Assembly (NCBI RefSeq): GCF_000688375.1
Contig: NZ_JIAF01000004.1
Coordinates: 1,240,001 to 1,304,000, forward strand
DNA from: Prevotella sp. HUN102
GTDB taxonomy: Bacteria > Bacteroidota > Bacteroidia > Bacteroidales > Bacteroidaceae
Length of the DNA stretch: 64,000 nucleotides
Direction of reading: 5' to 3'
Part shown: one piece after another, positions 1 through 8,027 of the stretch
How positions within the stretch are numbered: the first letter of the stretch is position 1
How the letters are laid out: each line of letters starts with the position of its first letter
Notes under the pieces: generated by a model
The model's database searches: none
What the model was told of the DNA's origin: nothing
What the model saw: only the letters and a program-made list of their open reading frames with translations
Translations under genes and position numbers: made by a program

Positions 1-638
1 AATTTACTGATGCTACCAATAACTTCAAATACATTTATGATGCGGCTGACAGCGAACTCCTGCTCATCGAAATTAGGATTTATGGGAACATATCGGAGGA
101 AGCCCTTAGAGGAGCCTTTGCGAAGAATCTTGATGGTGCGGATGGTATCGAGAATCACTGCATACATCTCGCCGTATTGAATGTCGTCTACAGTGCATGG
201 GCGGAGAGCTATAATATCACCGTGGCTTATTCTTGGTTCCATAGAATGTCCGGTAACATTACACCAAAGATTGGCTCTGTCAAAACTGGGTACGATGATA
301 TTATGGGCTGGCAATGAGACTTGCGAATTATAAACCTCGCTGAAACCACCAAGAAAATCAACATCGTAATAAGGTTGTCCCATTTTGGGGTCATGGCTGA
401 CTATTGGTGCGGAGACATCTTCTTTTTCCTCCTCTTTAAGCATATTCCCTTTGCCTGTGAGAAGCCAGTCGGGAGATACGTTTAAACATTTTGCATAAAT
501 AATATCTATATCAAAGGTATTGCGGGTGATCCAAGTGTTAACTGCTTGTGGAGATACCCCTATCATCCGAGCAAATTCAGACTTATTACCACCAGAGTAA
601 TGGTCTATTAGGCTTAATAATCTATCTTTTTTCTCCAT
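1..638 (-). CDS. Prophage repressor, HTH plus S24 peptidase (partial)
   Basis: This leftward gene starts at the ATG complementary to 636-638 and runs off the left edge with about 212 codons visible. Residues 1-60 form an XRE-type helix-turn-helix with the run FARMIGVSPQAVNTWI, then an acidic linker. A LexA/UmuD-type S24 peptidase domain follows, with GHSMEP carrying the nucleophile Ser and a downstream Lys in TIKILRKG. This is the layout of CI/C2-like repressors that cleave themselves upon RecA activation. By position it is the lysogeny repressor, divergent from the early operon, and probably acts at the sites between 643 and 698. Only the last residues are missing. Confidence 0.9.
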   Translation of the reverse strand, partial: MEKKDRLLSLIDHYSGGNKSEFARMIGVSPQAVNTWITRNTFDIDIIYAKCLNVSPDWLLTGKGNMLKEEEKEDVSAPIVSHDPKMGQPYYDVDFLGGFSEVYNSQVSLPAHNIIVPSFDRANLWCNVTGHSMEPRISHGDIIALRPCTVDDIQYGEMYAVILDTIRTIKILRKGSSKGFLRYVPINPNFDEQEFAVSRIINVFEVIGSISK

Positions 639-642
639 AATT

Positions 643-705
643 AAACATTTCGAGTAAAATAATTACCAAAACATTTGGTTTGTTTATGCAAAACGTTTAT
701 CTTTG
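643..705 (+). promoter_or_regulatory. Early promoter with three putative operators
   Basis: A near-perfect Bacteroidetes promoter is visible: TTTG at 674-677, a 20-bp spacer and TATCTTTG at 698-705, giving a start near 711. Overlapping it are three copies of AAAC(A/G)TTT, at 643-650, 669-676 and 691-698, roughly two helical turns apart. The second overlaps the -33 box and the third overlaps the -7 box. A further palindrome, GTTCC-AAT-GGAAC, lies just downstream at 712-724. I read this as the repressor-controlled early promoter. The operator role is inferred from position and repetition. Confidence 0.7.
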
Positions 706-790
706 CAGTGTGTTCCAATGGAACGTGCGGCCAAAAATACGAAAAATAGCCGAGATTAGCAAATATTAAGTCTTAAAAGTAAGTGAGATT

Positions 791-1162
791 ATGGCACGTA
801 AGATTCAAACGACAATGGACGTGAAAAGGATGCTTATGAAAGCGTTCGGAGTAACAGAACGTATGGTTAACAGGGCACTGAGCTTTGACAGCGACAGTGA
901 GCTTGCCCGTAAAATCCGCCATACGGCCAGAATGAAAGGTGGTTGGATAGAGGCTTCTGTACCTGAGGAAGAAATCTTCTATGATGTTACCGAAAACGGC
1001 ATGAGGCTGATGCGCCAGTATTTTAGCAATGGTGCAGTCTTGGAAGCCAACATGACAACTGGCAGAGGAATCATCTTGTACAAGGGTTCCAAAAGAAAGG
1101 ATTACAACAAGGTCTATCTGAGTGAGATTCCTTCCATGCAGGAATTTGCAAAGGCATTGTAA
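791..1162 (+). CDS. Small early protein, possible DNA binder
   Basis: This 123-residue basic protein is the first gene after the early promoter. Residues 9-30 (VKRMLMKAFGVTERMVNRAL) look like a helix-turn-helix, and the rest is not recognisable to me. In Mu the equivalent slot holds Ner, a small early regulator, so a regulatory role is plausible, but that rests on position rather than on a family match. The gene lies 13 bases before the truncated transposase copy and is probably co-transcribed with it. Confidence 0.55.
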   Translation: MARKIQTTMDVKRMLMKAFGVTERMVNRALSFDSDSELARKIRHTARMKGGWIEASVPEEEIFYDVTENGMRLMRQYFSNGAVLEANMTTGRGIILYKGSKRKDYNKVYLSEIPSMQEFAKAL

Positions 1163-1174
1163 GGGGGGCACAGT

Positions 1175-1768
1175 ATGGAGTATTACGGCAAGAAACTTTG
1201 TATATCCTACGGGGAACTTGTAGATGGTGGCATTATGACAGCCTCTAACTACAAAAGCCTAACCTATCGAAAGAAAATGGATGTCGTGCGCCATGGAGGT
1301 GGTGCGAGGGGCAAATGTGCTTTGATTGCCATAGAAAGTTTGCCAAGTAAATATCGTATTAGGGTTTACAAGGCTTATCCTCATGGTGAGGATGCACTTG
1401 TGAAAGAGTGGATAATATCTAACTATCATATTGACCGAGATGCCATTTCTTTTTTCTATGACTGTGATAAGATCGGTTTTGAAATGTCGGACAGAAAGAA
1501 ATGGGAGTACATTGTCAACGCCTCTGTGCTGAACACTTGCATCAAACTCTATGGACGTGCGGGAGATTGCCAGCAGCTGTTCGGAGGTAAGTACAATTGG
1601 GGGATGATGGCCAAAGCTATCGAGATACTGCGCAATGAACTGGAACACACGCTCCCTGCCAGTACATCTCGCTTCAGACAGAAAGTGAACGACTACAAGC
1701 GCAATGGTTACGGCTGCCTTATAAGTGGCAAGTTTGGAAATCAGAATGCAAGGAAAGCGAACATTTAA
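1175..1768 (+). CDS. Free-standing duplicate of transposase N-terminus
   Basis: This 197-residue protein is homologous along its whole length to residues 1-195 of the full transposase that starts 9 bases after it. Both begin MEYYG.KLC.SY.EL and share the later run VNDYKRNGYGCLISGKFGN. The copy then ends with its own stop, so it has the DNA-binding part and no catalytic domain. In Mu the repressor and MuA share a related N-terminal DNA-binding domain, so this copy may compete with the transposase at the prophage ends or operators. The divergence between the copies, with the frame kept open, argues for a maintained gene rather than a fresh duplication. Confidence 0.8.
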   Translation: MEYYGKKLCISYGELVDGGIMTASNYKSLTYRKKMDVVRHGGGARGKCALIAIESLPSKYRIRVYKAYPHGEDALVKEWIISNYHIDRDAISFFYDCDKIGFEMSDRKKWEYIVNASVLNTCIKLYGRAGDCQQLFGGKYNWGMMAKAIEILRNELEHTLPASTSRFRQKVNDYKRNGYGCLISGKFGNQNARKANI

Positions 1769-1777
1769 TTTTAGACT

Positions 1778-3769
1778 ATGGAGTATTACGGTAATAAACT
1801 TTGCGTATCCTATCACGAGCTTGTGGACAGCGGTATTATGACTAATTCCAACTATTGTTACAAGGCTTGGAAAGGTCAGATAGACGTTGTCCGTCGTGGA
1901 GGTGGTGCGAATGGCTGTTGTGCTCTGATTGCCATAGACAGTTTGCCGGCAAAATACAAGGAGGCTGTCGAGGAAATGTATCCCGGTGGCGACGAGGTTC
2001 GCATCAAGACGTGGGTACTTTCCAATTATGAGATGGACCAAGCTGCCGTTGCCTTCTTCCATGATCGCAGCAAGACAGGTATCGACCTTGACGAGAGAAA
2101 GAAACGTGAGTATATCATCAACGCCTCGGTACTGAACTGCTGCATCAAGCTCTATGAACGCGCACGGGACAGCCAACGCCTGTTCGGTGGTAGATACAAC
2201 TGGGATATGATGGCTAAGACCATCGAAACCCTGCGTGAGGAACTGGGACACACTCTCCCTGCCAGTACGCTGCGCTTCAGGAAGAAGGTAAACGACTACA
2301 AACGCAACGGCTACGGCTGTCTTATCAGCGGCAAATTCGGAAACCAGAGTGCAAGGAAGGTGGATTATAAGACCAAGCAGCTGGTCCGTGGCTTGGCAGT
2401 CTTGCCTAACAAGCCCTACAACAGTAACGTACACGAGATGTATATCAGCTTTGTCTGTGGAGAGCTTGATGTTTACGACCCGAAGACCGGAGAACTGTTC
2501 AATCCCGATGATTTCACGGATAAGAACGGCGACCCGAAGTTCCTGAGCGAGAGCACCATCAACAATATACTGAACGAGCCGGCAACGAAAATGCTGATAG
2601 AGAAGTCGCTGTCAAGCTGGAGTACCTTTATGCACGAGCAAATGCCTTATATGCACCGCCATAACGGACGCTTTTCGCTGAGCCAAATCACAATGGACGA
2701 CGTGGACTTGACGCGCAAGCTGAAGGACACGAAGCAGCGTGTTCATGCCTACTATGCCTACGATGTGGTGAGCCAGTGCGTGATAGGCGCAAGCTACGCG
2801 AGAAAGAAGGACGAGCGGCTCGTGGTGGACTGCTTCCGCGATATGTTCCGGCTGATAGCCCGTAACGGCTGGGGTATTCCTGCCGGCATCGAGGTGGAGA
2901 ACCACTTGATGAGCCAGTACAAGGAGGGGTTCCTGAAAGCCGAGACTGTGTTCCAGTTCGTGAGATTCTGCGCCCCTTTGAACTCACAGGAGAAATATGC
3001 CGAACCTCTGAACGGTGCGAAGAAGCGCAGCGTGATACACAAGAACCACGAGGGTATCGGCCGTTTCTACGGCAAGGGCAAGTGGCGTCAGGAGTATCAG
3101 AAAATCAGCGACGAGACCAACGAACTCTACGAGGACAAGGAATATTTCACTTGGGAGCAGCTGGTCGCCGATGACCGCAAGGACAACGAGGAATGGAACA
3201 ACACGCTGCACCCCAACCAGAAGATGTATCCGGGTATGACGCGCTGGCAGGTGCTGGAGGCAAACATCAACCCGAACCTGCTGCCATACGATGCGAGAAC
3301 ACTTGCCTACCATATCGGCGAGCGGGTGGAAACAAGCATTCGCAGAAACTCTACCGTAAGGATGGCACACGAGGACTGGTGGCTGAGCAGCACGAGCGTA
3401 CTGGAACGGCTGGAGCCGAACAATTACAAGGTTACCGCCTGTTATCTGCCGGATGATGAGGGCGCACCACAGGAAGTCTTCATCTATCAGAAGGGCAAGT
3501 ACATCGACACAGTTGAGAAAGTGAACACCTACAGCCGTGTGATGGCCGAGCAGACGGAAGAAGACCAAGCAGCGTTCGTGGAGCAGCAGAAGAAAATAGC
3601 GAAATTCAACAAATACGTTGAGGACAACACCATCGACAGACTGGGAGTGATGAAACCGAGCCAACAGGCACAGCAGGAGGTACAGGAACTAAAAGCCTCC
3701 GTTCCTCCGGAATACAGGCCCCAAATGCCATTGCCAAGCGCATCGGACAGAGCGGTCGCAGACATATAG
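1778..3769 (+). CDS. MuA-type DDE transposase
   Basis: This 663-residue protein cuts and joins the prophage ends during integration and replicative transposition. An N-terminal DNA-binding region (1-200) precedes an integrase core. The first carboxylate is in ITMDD near residue 307. The second falls in the IEVENHL segment near 372-374, and the third in YAEPLNGAKK near 409. The spacing resembles D-(66)-D-(35)-E, but the second acidic residue reads as Glu rather than the usual Asp. A C-terminal region with a Gln- and Glu-rich coil (590-640) would be the MuB-contact part. The MuB-like ATPase follows 25 bases downstream. Confidence 0.9.
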   Translation: MEYYGNKLCVSYHELVDSGIMTNSNYCYKAWKGQIDVVRRGGGANGCCALIAIDSLPAKYKEAVEEMYPGGDEVRIKTWVLSNYEMDQAAVAFFHDRSKTGIDLDERKKREYIINASVLNCCIKLYERARDSQRLFGGRYNWDMMAKTIETLREELGHTLPASTLRFRKKVNDYKRNGYGCLISGKFGNQSARKVDYKTKQLVRGLAVLPNKPYNSNVHEMYISFVCGELDVYDPKTGELFNPDDFTDKNGDPKFLSESTINNILNEPATKMLIEKSLSSWSTFMHEQMPYMHRHNGRFSLSQITMDDVDLTRKLKDTKQRVHAYYAYDVVSQCVIGASYARKKDERLVVDCFRDMFRLIARNGWGIPAGIEVENHLMSQYKEGFLKAETVFQFVRFCAPLNSQEKYAEPLNGAKKRSVIHKNHEGIGRFYGKGKWRQEYQKISDETNELYEDKEYFTWEQLVADDRKDNEEWNNTLHPNQKMYPGMTRWQVLEANINPNLLPYDARTLAYHIGERVETSIRRNSTVRMAHEDWWLSSTSVLERLEPNNYKVTACYLPDDEGAPQEVFIYQKGKYIDTVEKVNTYSRVMAEQTEEDQAAFVEQQKKIAKFNKYVEDNTIDRLGVMKPSQQAQQEVQELKASVPPEYRPQMPLPSASDRAVADI

Positions 3770-3794
3770 AATAACGTTAAAATGCCATTAGAAT

Positions 3795-4670
3795 ATGATT
3801 AGTGAGACTCAAAAACAGCGGATACTGGAGGCGATAGCAGCCAACCGCCGGAATTATCCAAGCGATGCGAAACACGCATCGGCACTGGGTATCTCCCCAA
3901 GTGTCTATAACGGGTTGAAAAAAGGCCAGACGGAGAAAGCACTGAGTGATGCCAACTGGGTGAACATCGCCCGGAGGCTGGACGTGAACCTCCGAGAGAC
4001 GATAGAGTGGAAAGGCGCACAGACGGAGACATTCAAATATATCAGTCTGCAGATGGAGGCGTGTCAGGAGCGCAGCCTGAGCGTGATACTCTGCGACCTG
4101 CCCAACATCGGTAAGACCTATACGGCACGCTGGTATGTGAACGAACACCGTAATGCCGTGTATGTGGACTGCTCACAGGTTAAAACCAAACGTGCGTTGG
4201 TCAAGAAGATAGCACGGGAGTTTGGTGTAGGCATAAGCGGCAAGTATCAGGACACCTACGAGGATCTCGTGTATTACCTGCGCTCTATGGAACGCCCGTT
4301 GGTAGTGCTTGACGAAGCCGGAGACTTGCAGTACGAGGCGTTTTTGGAACTGAAGGCATTGTGGAACGCCACTGAAATGTGCTGTGGCTGGTATATGATG
4401 GGAGCCGACGGGCTGCGTGCCAAGATAAACAGGATGGTGGAACATCAGAAGGTGGGCTATGCCGAGATATTCTCACGCTATGGCGGTAAGTACAGCCGTG
4501 TAACCCCCGATCAGGAAGATGACCGCCGTCAGTTCCTTATGGAGCAAGCCCGTGCCGTGGCAAGCGTGAACGCACCGAAAGGCACGGACATTGGTCAGAT
4601 AGTACGCAAGAGCGGAGGCGGTTTGAGAAGAGTATATACTGAAATAGAAAAAATAAAGAGAGGAGCATAA
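3795..4670 (+). CDS. MuB-type AAA ATPase, target-DNA activator
   Basis: In Mu, the B protein binds target DNA in its ATP form and recruits and activates the transposase. This 291-residue protein has an N-terminal HTH (about 20-62, with the run ALGISPSVYNGLKKG) followed by a AAA domain. The Walker B motif PLVVLDEAGDL is clear at 168-178. The Walker A site reads DLPNIGKT at 101-108, so the two early glycines of GxxGxGKT are replaced while the GKT core stays. Length, HTH-AAA order and its place directly after the transposase support the call. Confidence 0.88.
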   Translation: MISETQKQRILEAIAANRRNYPSDAKHASALGISPSVYNGLKKGQTEKALSDANWVNIARRLDVNLRETIEWKGAQTETFKYISLQMEACQERSLSVILCDLPNIGKTYTARWYVNEHRNAVYVDCSQVKTKRALVKKIAREFGVGISGKYQDTYEDLVYYLRSMERPLVVLDEAGDLQYEAFLELKALWNATEMCCGWYMMGADGLRAKINRMVEHQKVGYAEIFSRYGGKYSRVTPDQEDDRRQFLMEQARAVASVNAPKGTDIGQIVRKSGGGLRRVYTEIEKIKRGA

Positions 4671-4672
4671 TT

Positions 4673-4906
4673 ATGATGACTAAGATAGAAATGCAGTATA
4701 TGGATGCGGTCATACAGATGAACCGTAGGCAAAGAGACCACGAGATAGATTGGGAGCAACGCCGTTACGAGCTGGCTAAATCAGCCTTATTTGTGGCACC
4801 AATGATACAAAAAGAAGAAGGTCCAATAACAGCAGAACTTATTGCCAAGTATGCAGTAGAAATTGCAGACGCAACTGTTATGGAACTTATCAAAACGGAA
4901 AAATGA
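4673..4906 (+). CDS. Small early protein, unknown
   Basis: This 77-residue protein lies 2 bases after the MuB-like gene and overlaps the next gene by four bases (ATGA). It is rich in charged residues and mostly helical by appearance, with no recognisable motif. Tight packing on both sides implies co-translation with the transposition genes. I cannot assign a function. Confidence 0.6.
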   Translation: MMTKIEMQYMDAVIQMNRRQRDHEIDWEQRRYELAKSALFVAPMIQKEEGPITAELIAKYAVEIADATVMELIKTEK

Positions 4907-5538
4907 CCAAACGAGCGTACAGTCCGAAAGAGATTGCTGCCAAGAAATGGGTAACATTGCCTTGGGGTGAGCAGTGGAGTGAGCCGTTCGGCTTCCCTGC
5001 CGAGAACGCCTCTTGGTTCATCAGTGGGGCGAGTGCGCAGGGCAAAAGCTCATTCGTGATGCAGTTGGGCAAGGAACTGTGCAAGTACGGTCCCGTTCTC
5101 TATATGAGCTACGAGGAAGGTGTAAATCAAAGTTTCCAACGCCGCATGAACTATCTGAATATGCATGAGGTACAAGGGCATTTCAGAGTTGTAACCGACG
5201 AGTCGATAGATGAACTTGCCAAGAGGCTTGCCAAGCCAAAATCTCCAAAATTCATCATTGTGGACTCCTTTCAAGTAGGTTGTTGGGACTATGGTTGGAG
5301 TTACTCTTCTGCCGTTGCACTGATGAAGAGGTTTCGTCGCAAGTGCTTCATCTTCATTAGTCAAGAACACAAGAGCGAACCAATGGGAAAACCTGCTGTA
5401 AGTCTGAGATATATCTGCGATATGAAGGTTCGTGTGATGGGTTATAAAGCCTACTGCTTGGGCAGGTCGATTGGCGAAGCCGGAAACCATTATGTTGTCT
5501 GGAAAGAAGGTATATTGAAAACGAGTAACAATCTGTGA
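4903..5538 (+). CDS. RecA-like P-loop ATPase
   Basis: This 211-residue protein has a Walker A site, GASAQGKSS, near residues 41-49. A Walker B-like strand, FIIVDSFQ, lies near 116-123. The late segment KCFIFISQEHK resembles the sensor strand of RecA/DnaB-fold ATPases. It is shorter than RecA or a replicative helicase and lacks a primase-type domain, so it is a minimal single-domain ATPase of the kind phages use for recombination or replication loading. It overlaps the preceding gene by four bases. Confidence 0.75.
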   Translation: MTKRAYSPKEIAAKKWVTLPWGEQWSEPFGFPAENASWFISGASAQGKSSFVMQLGKELCKYGPVLYMSYEEGVNQSFQRRMNYLNMHEVQGHFRVVTDESIDELAKRLAKPKSPKFIIVDSFQVGCWDYGWSYSSAVALMKRFRRKCFIFISQEHKSEPMGKPAVSLRYICDMKVRVMGYKAYCLGRSIGEAGNHYVVWKEGILKTSNNL

Positions 5539-5558
5539 TAATTTAATTTTATATACAA

Positions 5559-5792
5559 ATGAAAATAGAAGATTTATATGTTAAGGTAACCTACCATGTC
5601 GGTTTGAGTGATGTGGAAGTCAGCAATCAGTTATATGAAGCACTGCAACACTTGGCTGATCATGGAAAGGTACGTGGCGACTTAGTACATTCAGACAAAC
5701 AGTTAGACACAGCCATAGAATGGCTTGAAGACAACATTGAGGAAAGTGATGCCTGCGACTGGGAATATGAAATTGAAAACATAGAAAACTAA
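5559..5792 (+). CDS. Small acidic early protein, unknown
   Basis: This 77-residue acidic protein carries no motif I recognise. It lies between the RecA-like ATPase and the first zinc mini-protein in the early operon, with short gaps on both sides. Its acidity might suit a DNA mimic or a protein-binding factor, but that is speculation. Confidence 0.55.
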   Translation: MKIEDLYVKVTYHVGLSDVEVSNQLYEALQHLADHGKVRGDLVHSDKQLDTAIEWLEDNIEESDACDWEYEIENIEN

Positions 5793-5797
5793 TTAAA

Positions 5798-6034
5798 ATG
5801 AGCAAGGAAAGACGAATGATTGAAATTGCTCCGGGACGAATGAGTCCGGGCGGGCGTATGACAGAACATCTTGATAGCTGGGGGCACAGTTGCCCATACT
5901 GCCAAGGTAACGGCTTCTTTTGGCAAGAGGATGAGTTCAGGGATCGCTATAAAGAGCCTTGTCCCATTTGCAAGGGAAACGGAAAGCTGGATGCCATGGT
6001 AACTATTGAGTGGAAAGCGTCAGAGAATGTATAA
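5798..6034 (+). CDS. DnaJ-type zinc mini-protein (CxxCxGxG pair)
   Basis: This 78-residue protein has two motifs, CPYCQGNG and CPICKGNG, about 24 residues apart. This is the spacing that lets four cysteines hold one zinc ion in the DnaJ cysteine-rich region. No J domain or substrate domain is attached. A second protein of this type lies at 7537-7731. The zinc binding is a fair prediction and the role is unknown. Confidence 0.7.
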   Translation: MSKERRMIEIAPGRMSPGGRMTEHLDSWGHSCPYCQGNGFFWQEDEFRDRYKEPCPICKGNGKLDAMVTIEWKASENV

Positions 6035-6046
6035 TCTTTAATTAAT

Positions 6047-6352
6047 ATGACAATGAGCAATTTTTTAGACGAAATCAAGAAGCGTATTCAAGTATGGCAC
6101 GAACAACGTGCAGAACGGATCGAGACAGAGCGTCAGGCAATGCTCGACGCAGAAGCACGCAAGGCTGTGCAGGTAATGGAGTTTAACGGGGAGCTGTATG
6201 CTTGTGTGAATGGTGTACCCCTGTTTGGTGTCAGCGACATCAACGGCACTTTGCCGGAGGCTGTTGCCAAAGCAAGACAGAATTATAAAGACTGGAAGGA
6301 GGAAAAACTATGGGAGCGGAACGGAACTATGCGCGTTTCTACTGTCTTCTGA
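6047..6352 (+). CDS. Small early protein, unknown
   Basis: This 101-residue protein has a charged helical first half (residues 5-45, rich in Arg, Glu and Gln) and a compact second half containing VMEFNGELYACVNGVPLF. I do not recognise the family. Its last 43 bases overlap the start of the Gp16-like gene in another frame, as is usual in tightly packed phage early regions. Confidence 0.55.
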   Translation: MTMSNFLDEIKKRIQVWHEQRAERIETERQAMLDAEARKAVQVMEFNGELYACVNGVPLFGVSDINGTLPEAVAKARQNYKDWKEEKLWERNGTMRVSTVF

Positions 6353-6783
6353 AGAAACTGACCGGCGCAGATAAGGAAACGCTTGTGGAGCAATACACCC
6401 ACGGTCGGACGGTCCACCTGCACGAGACCACCATACAGGAATATGATGCGATGTGCAACGCTATGGAACGAGTGGCAGGTTTTGATGAGCGCAAGGAGGC
6501 AATACGAAAGGAACTCCGCCGAAAGCGCAGCATGTGCCTGAAGCTGATGCAGCAGCTCGGTGTGAATACAACAGACTGGGCGCGGGTGGATAACTTCTGC
6601 CAACATCCCCGTCTTGCCGGCAAGCCTTTCAGGAATATCAGCATAGAGGAACTTGAGGACCTCTCCGTAAAACTGAGGACGATCAAGCGCAAGGGTGGCC
6701 TTAAGCCACGGCAAGCACGAGAAGAGCAGAAGAATACGACCTCATTTGTTTATGTCCCGATGGGGAATATCGCAGAAAGTTAA
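6310..6783 (+). CDS. Gp16/GemA-like early regulatory protein
   Basis: This 157-residue basic protein resembles the Mu Gp16/GemA group (DUF1018). Its N-terminal part contains NYARFYCLLKKLTGADKETLVEQYT. A central Arg- and Lys-rich helix follows, then a C-terminal segment built around ISIEELEDLSVKLRTI. In Mu, GemA alters host gene expression and DNA supercoiling early in infection. The assignment comes from general sequence character and position before Gam, so it is moderate. The stop overlaps the next start (TAATG). Confidence 0.6.
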   Translation: MGAERNYARFYCLLKKLTGADKETLVEQYTHGRTVHLHETTIQEYDAMCNAMERVAGFDERKEAIRKELRRKRSMCLKLMQQLGVNTTDWARVDNFCQHPRLAGKPFRNISIEELEDLSVKLRTIKRKGGLKPRQAREEQKNTTSFVYVPMGNIAES

Positions 6784-6947
6784 TGAATATGACACCAAGA
6801 GAATTTGTAAAGCGTGCGATGGAGCACATCAAGGAACTCACGGAGGGCTTAAGCGAAGCGGAGTATGACAACTGCCTTGAGTAGCTTTCCTTTGAGATAG
6901 AGGAGGAACGCCAGCAACTGAACTGGTCGCCCGACATAGAAGATTAG
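6783..6947 (+). pseudogene. Small ORF split by an in-frame amber codon
   Basis: An ATG at 6783 overlaps the stop of the previous gene. It opens 33 codons with the run TPREFVKRAMEHIKELTEG and meets TAG at 6882-6884. The same frame continues for 20 plausible codons (LSFEIEEERQQLNWSPDIED) to a second TAG at 6945-6947. The uninterrupted product would be a 54-residue acidic helical protein. Other genes here end in TAG, so the codon is a normal stop and a point mutation is the simplest reading. Readthrough is the alternative. Confidence 0.6.
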
Positions 6948-6976
6948 TTTTATCAACCCTATAAAAAGAAAAGACA

Positions 6977-7540
6977 ATGGCAACAAGAAAGAAAAAAGTA
7001 ATCATTACCGGCGTGAGCAGAGAAGCCGCCGATGAAGCGTTTGCAACCTACGCTAAAAGCGATGCACAGGTACAGAAAATCAATGCGGACATCGAGCTGC
7101 AGTGTGCCAAGATCCGTGAGAAGTATGCTGACAAGCTGGCGACTCTCACTGAGGAGAAAGACAAGGCTTTCGACACCCTGCAGGCATTCGCCACAGAGAA
7201 CCAGGCTGAGTTGTTCTCCAAAAAGAAAAGTCTCGACATGGCTCATGGTACCATCGGTTTCCGCACTGGGACACCGAAATTGAAGACGTTAAAAGGCTTC
7301 ACGTGGGCAAGCGCATTACAACTTGTTAAGCGTTTTCTGCCAGACTATATCCGCCAGACAGAAGAGATTGCCAAGGATAAGCTGCTTACTGATCGTGATG
7401 GTAACGTGTCAATGGAGGTTTCGGACTCTCCGTCACTTGTAGAAGTTCCTATACGGCAGGCTATGACGGAATGTGGTATACAGGTTACGCAGGATGAAAC
7501 CTTCTATGTCGAGCCCAAGAAGGAGGACACCAGCGTATGA
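6977..7540 (+). CDS. Mu Gam-like host-nuclease inhibitor
   Basis: Mu Gam is a Ku-like dimer that coats double-stranded DNA ends and shields them from exonucleases. This 187-residue protein has the long charged helical N-terminal half expected of the family (25-80). The conserved central segment follows, with AHGTIGFRTGTPKLKTLKGFTW near residues 89-110, then a domain with Leu, Pro and acidic residues. The length (about 170-190) fits. It overlaps the following gene by four bases. Confidence 0.85.
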   Translation: MATRKKKVIITGVSREAADEAFATYAKSDAQVQKINADIELQCAKIREKYADKLATLTEEKDKAFDTLQAFATENQAELFSKKKSLDMAHGTIGFRTGTPKLKTLKGFTWASALQLVKRFLPDYIRQTEEIAKDKLLTDRDGNVSMEVSDSPSLVEVPIRQAMTECGIQVTQDETFYVEPKKEDTSV

Positions 7541-7731
7541 TCAGAGAAATATCTAAAACGCCCAAGGTAGCCCTGTGCCGTGAATGTCATGGCACGGGCT
7601 TCCAAAAGGTAAGTATAGACGGGACACAGACACATGTCCGGTGTCCCCAGTGTGAGGGAAGCGGCAGGGTGCTGGTAAGTTGCAAGATGAGCCTTGACAT
7701 CCGCCCGTACAGAAACAGTCAACAATCCTAA
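7537..7731 (+). CDS. Second CxxCxGxG zinc mini-protein
   Basis: This 64-residue protein carries CRECHGTG and CPQCEGSG, a second DnaJ-type four-cysteine zinc pair in the same early operon. It differs from the 5798 protein outside the motifs. It starts inside the stop of the Gam-like gene (ATGA) and is probably translated together with it. The function is unknown. Confidence 0.65.
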   Translation: MIREISKTPKVALCRECHGTGFQKVSIDGTQTHVRCPQCEGSGRVLVSCKMSLDIRPYRNSQQS

Positions 7732-7745
7732 CAAATCCCACAGCT

Positions 7746-8027
7746 GTGAACAAAAGGAAAGGAAAGAGTTATGCCAAACGCGTTGCCGACATCAACCATA
7801 TCTATGACACTTACGTAAAGACCGGTCTTCCGAACCGTGAGATATGGAAGCGTTATGTCTACCCCAAGTACGGCATCAGCGAGCGCACCTTCTACAATCT
7901 GCTGAAGGCATCGGGCAGTCCTGGAATCGAGGACAGCTCGGAGCTTTCAGCAGAGGGCTTTTTGTTCCCTGAGCTGTTTATAGAAGATGAAACCAGAGAC
8001 CCGTCGTATTTTAGGAAGAATCCTTAA
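7746..8027 (+). CDS. Small HTH-like protein
   Basis: This 93-residue protein appears to start at GTG 7746, as no ATG fits the open frame there. Residues 30-62 (LPNREIWKRYVYPKYGISERTFYNLLKASG) look like a winged or homeodomain-type helix-turn-helix. It lies between early and morphogenesis genes, the place of a middle or late regulator in Mu, and could drive the late switch. The last 41 bases overlap the next gene in another frame. Confidence 0.6.
   Translation: MNKRKGKSYAKRVADINHIYDTYVKTGLPNREIWKRYVYPKYGISERTFYNLLKASGSPGIEDSSELSAEGFLFPELFIEDETRDPSYFRKNP

Noticed and set aside
1259..2434. 391-codon open frame antisense to the transposase and its truncated copy
   Set aside because: It exists because both homologous genes lack stops in the same antisense frame. 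Its halves are repeats of each other, and it has no promoter.
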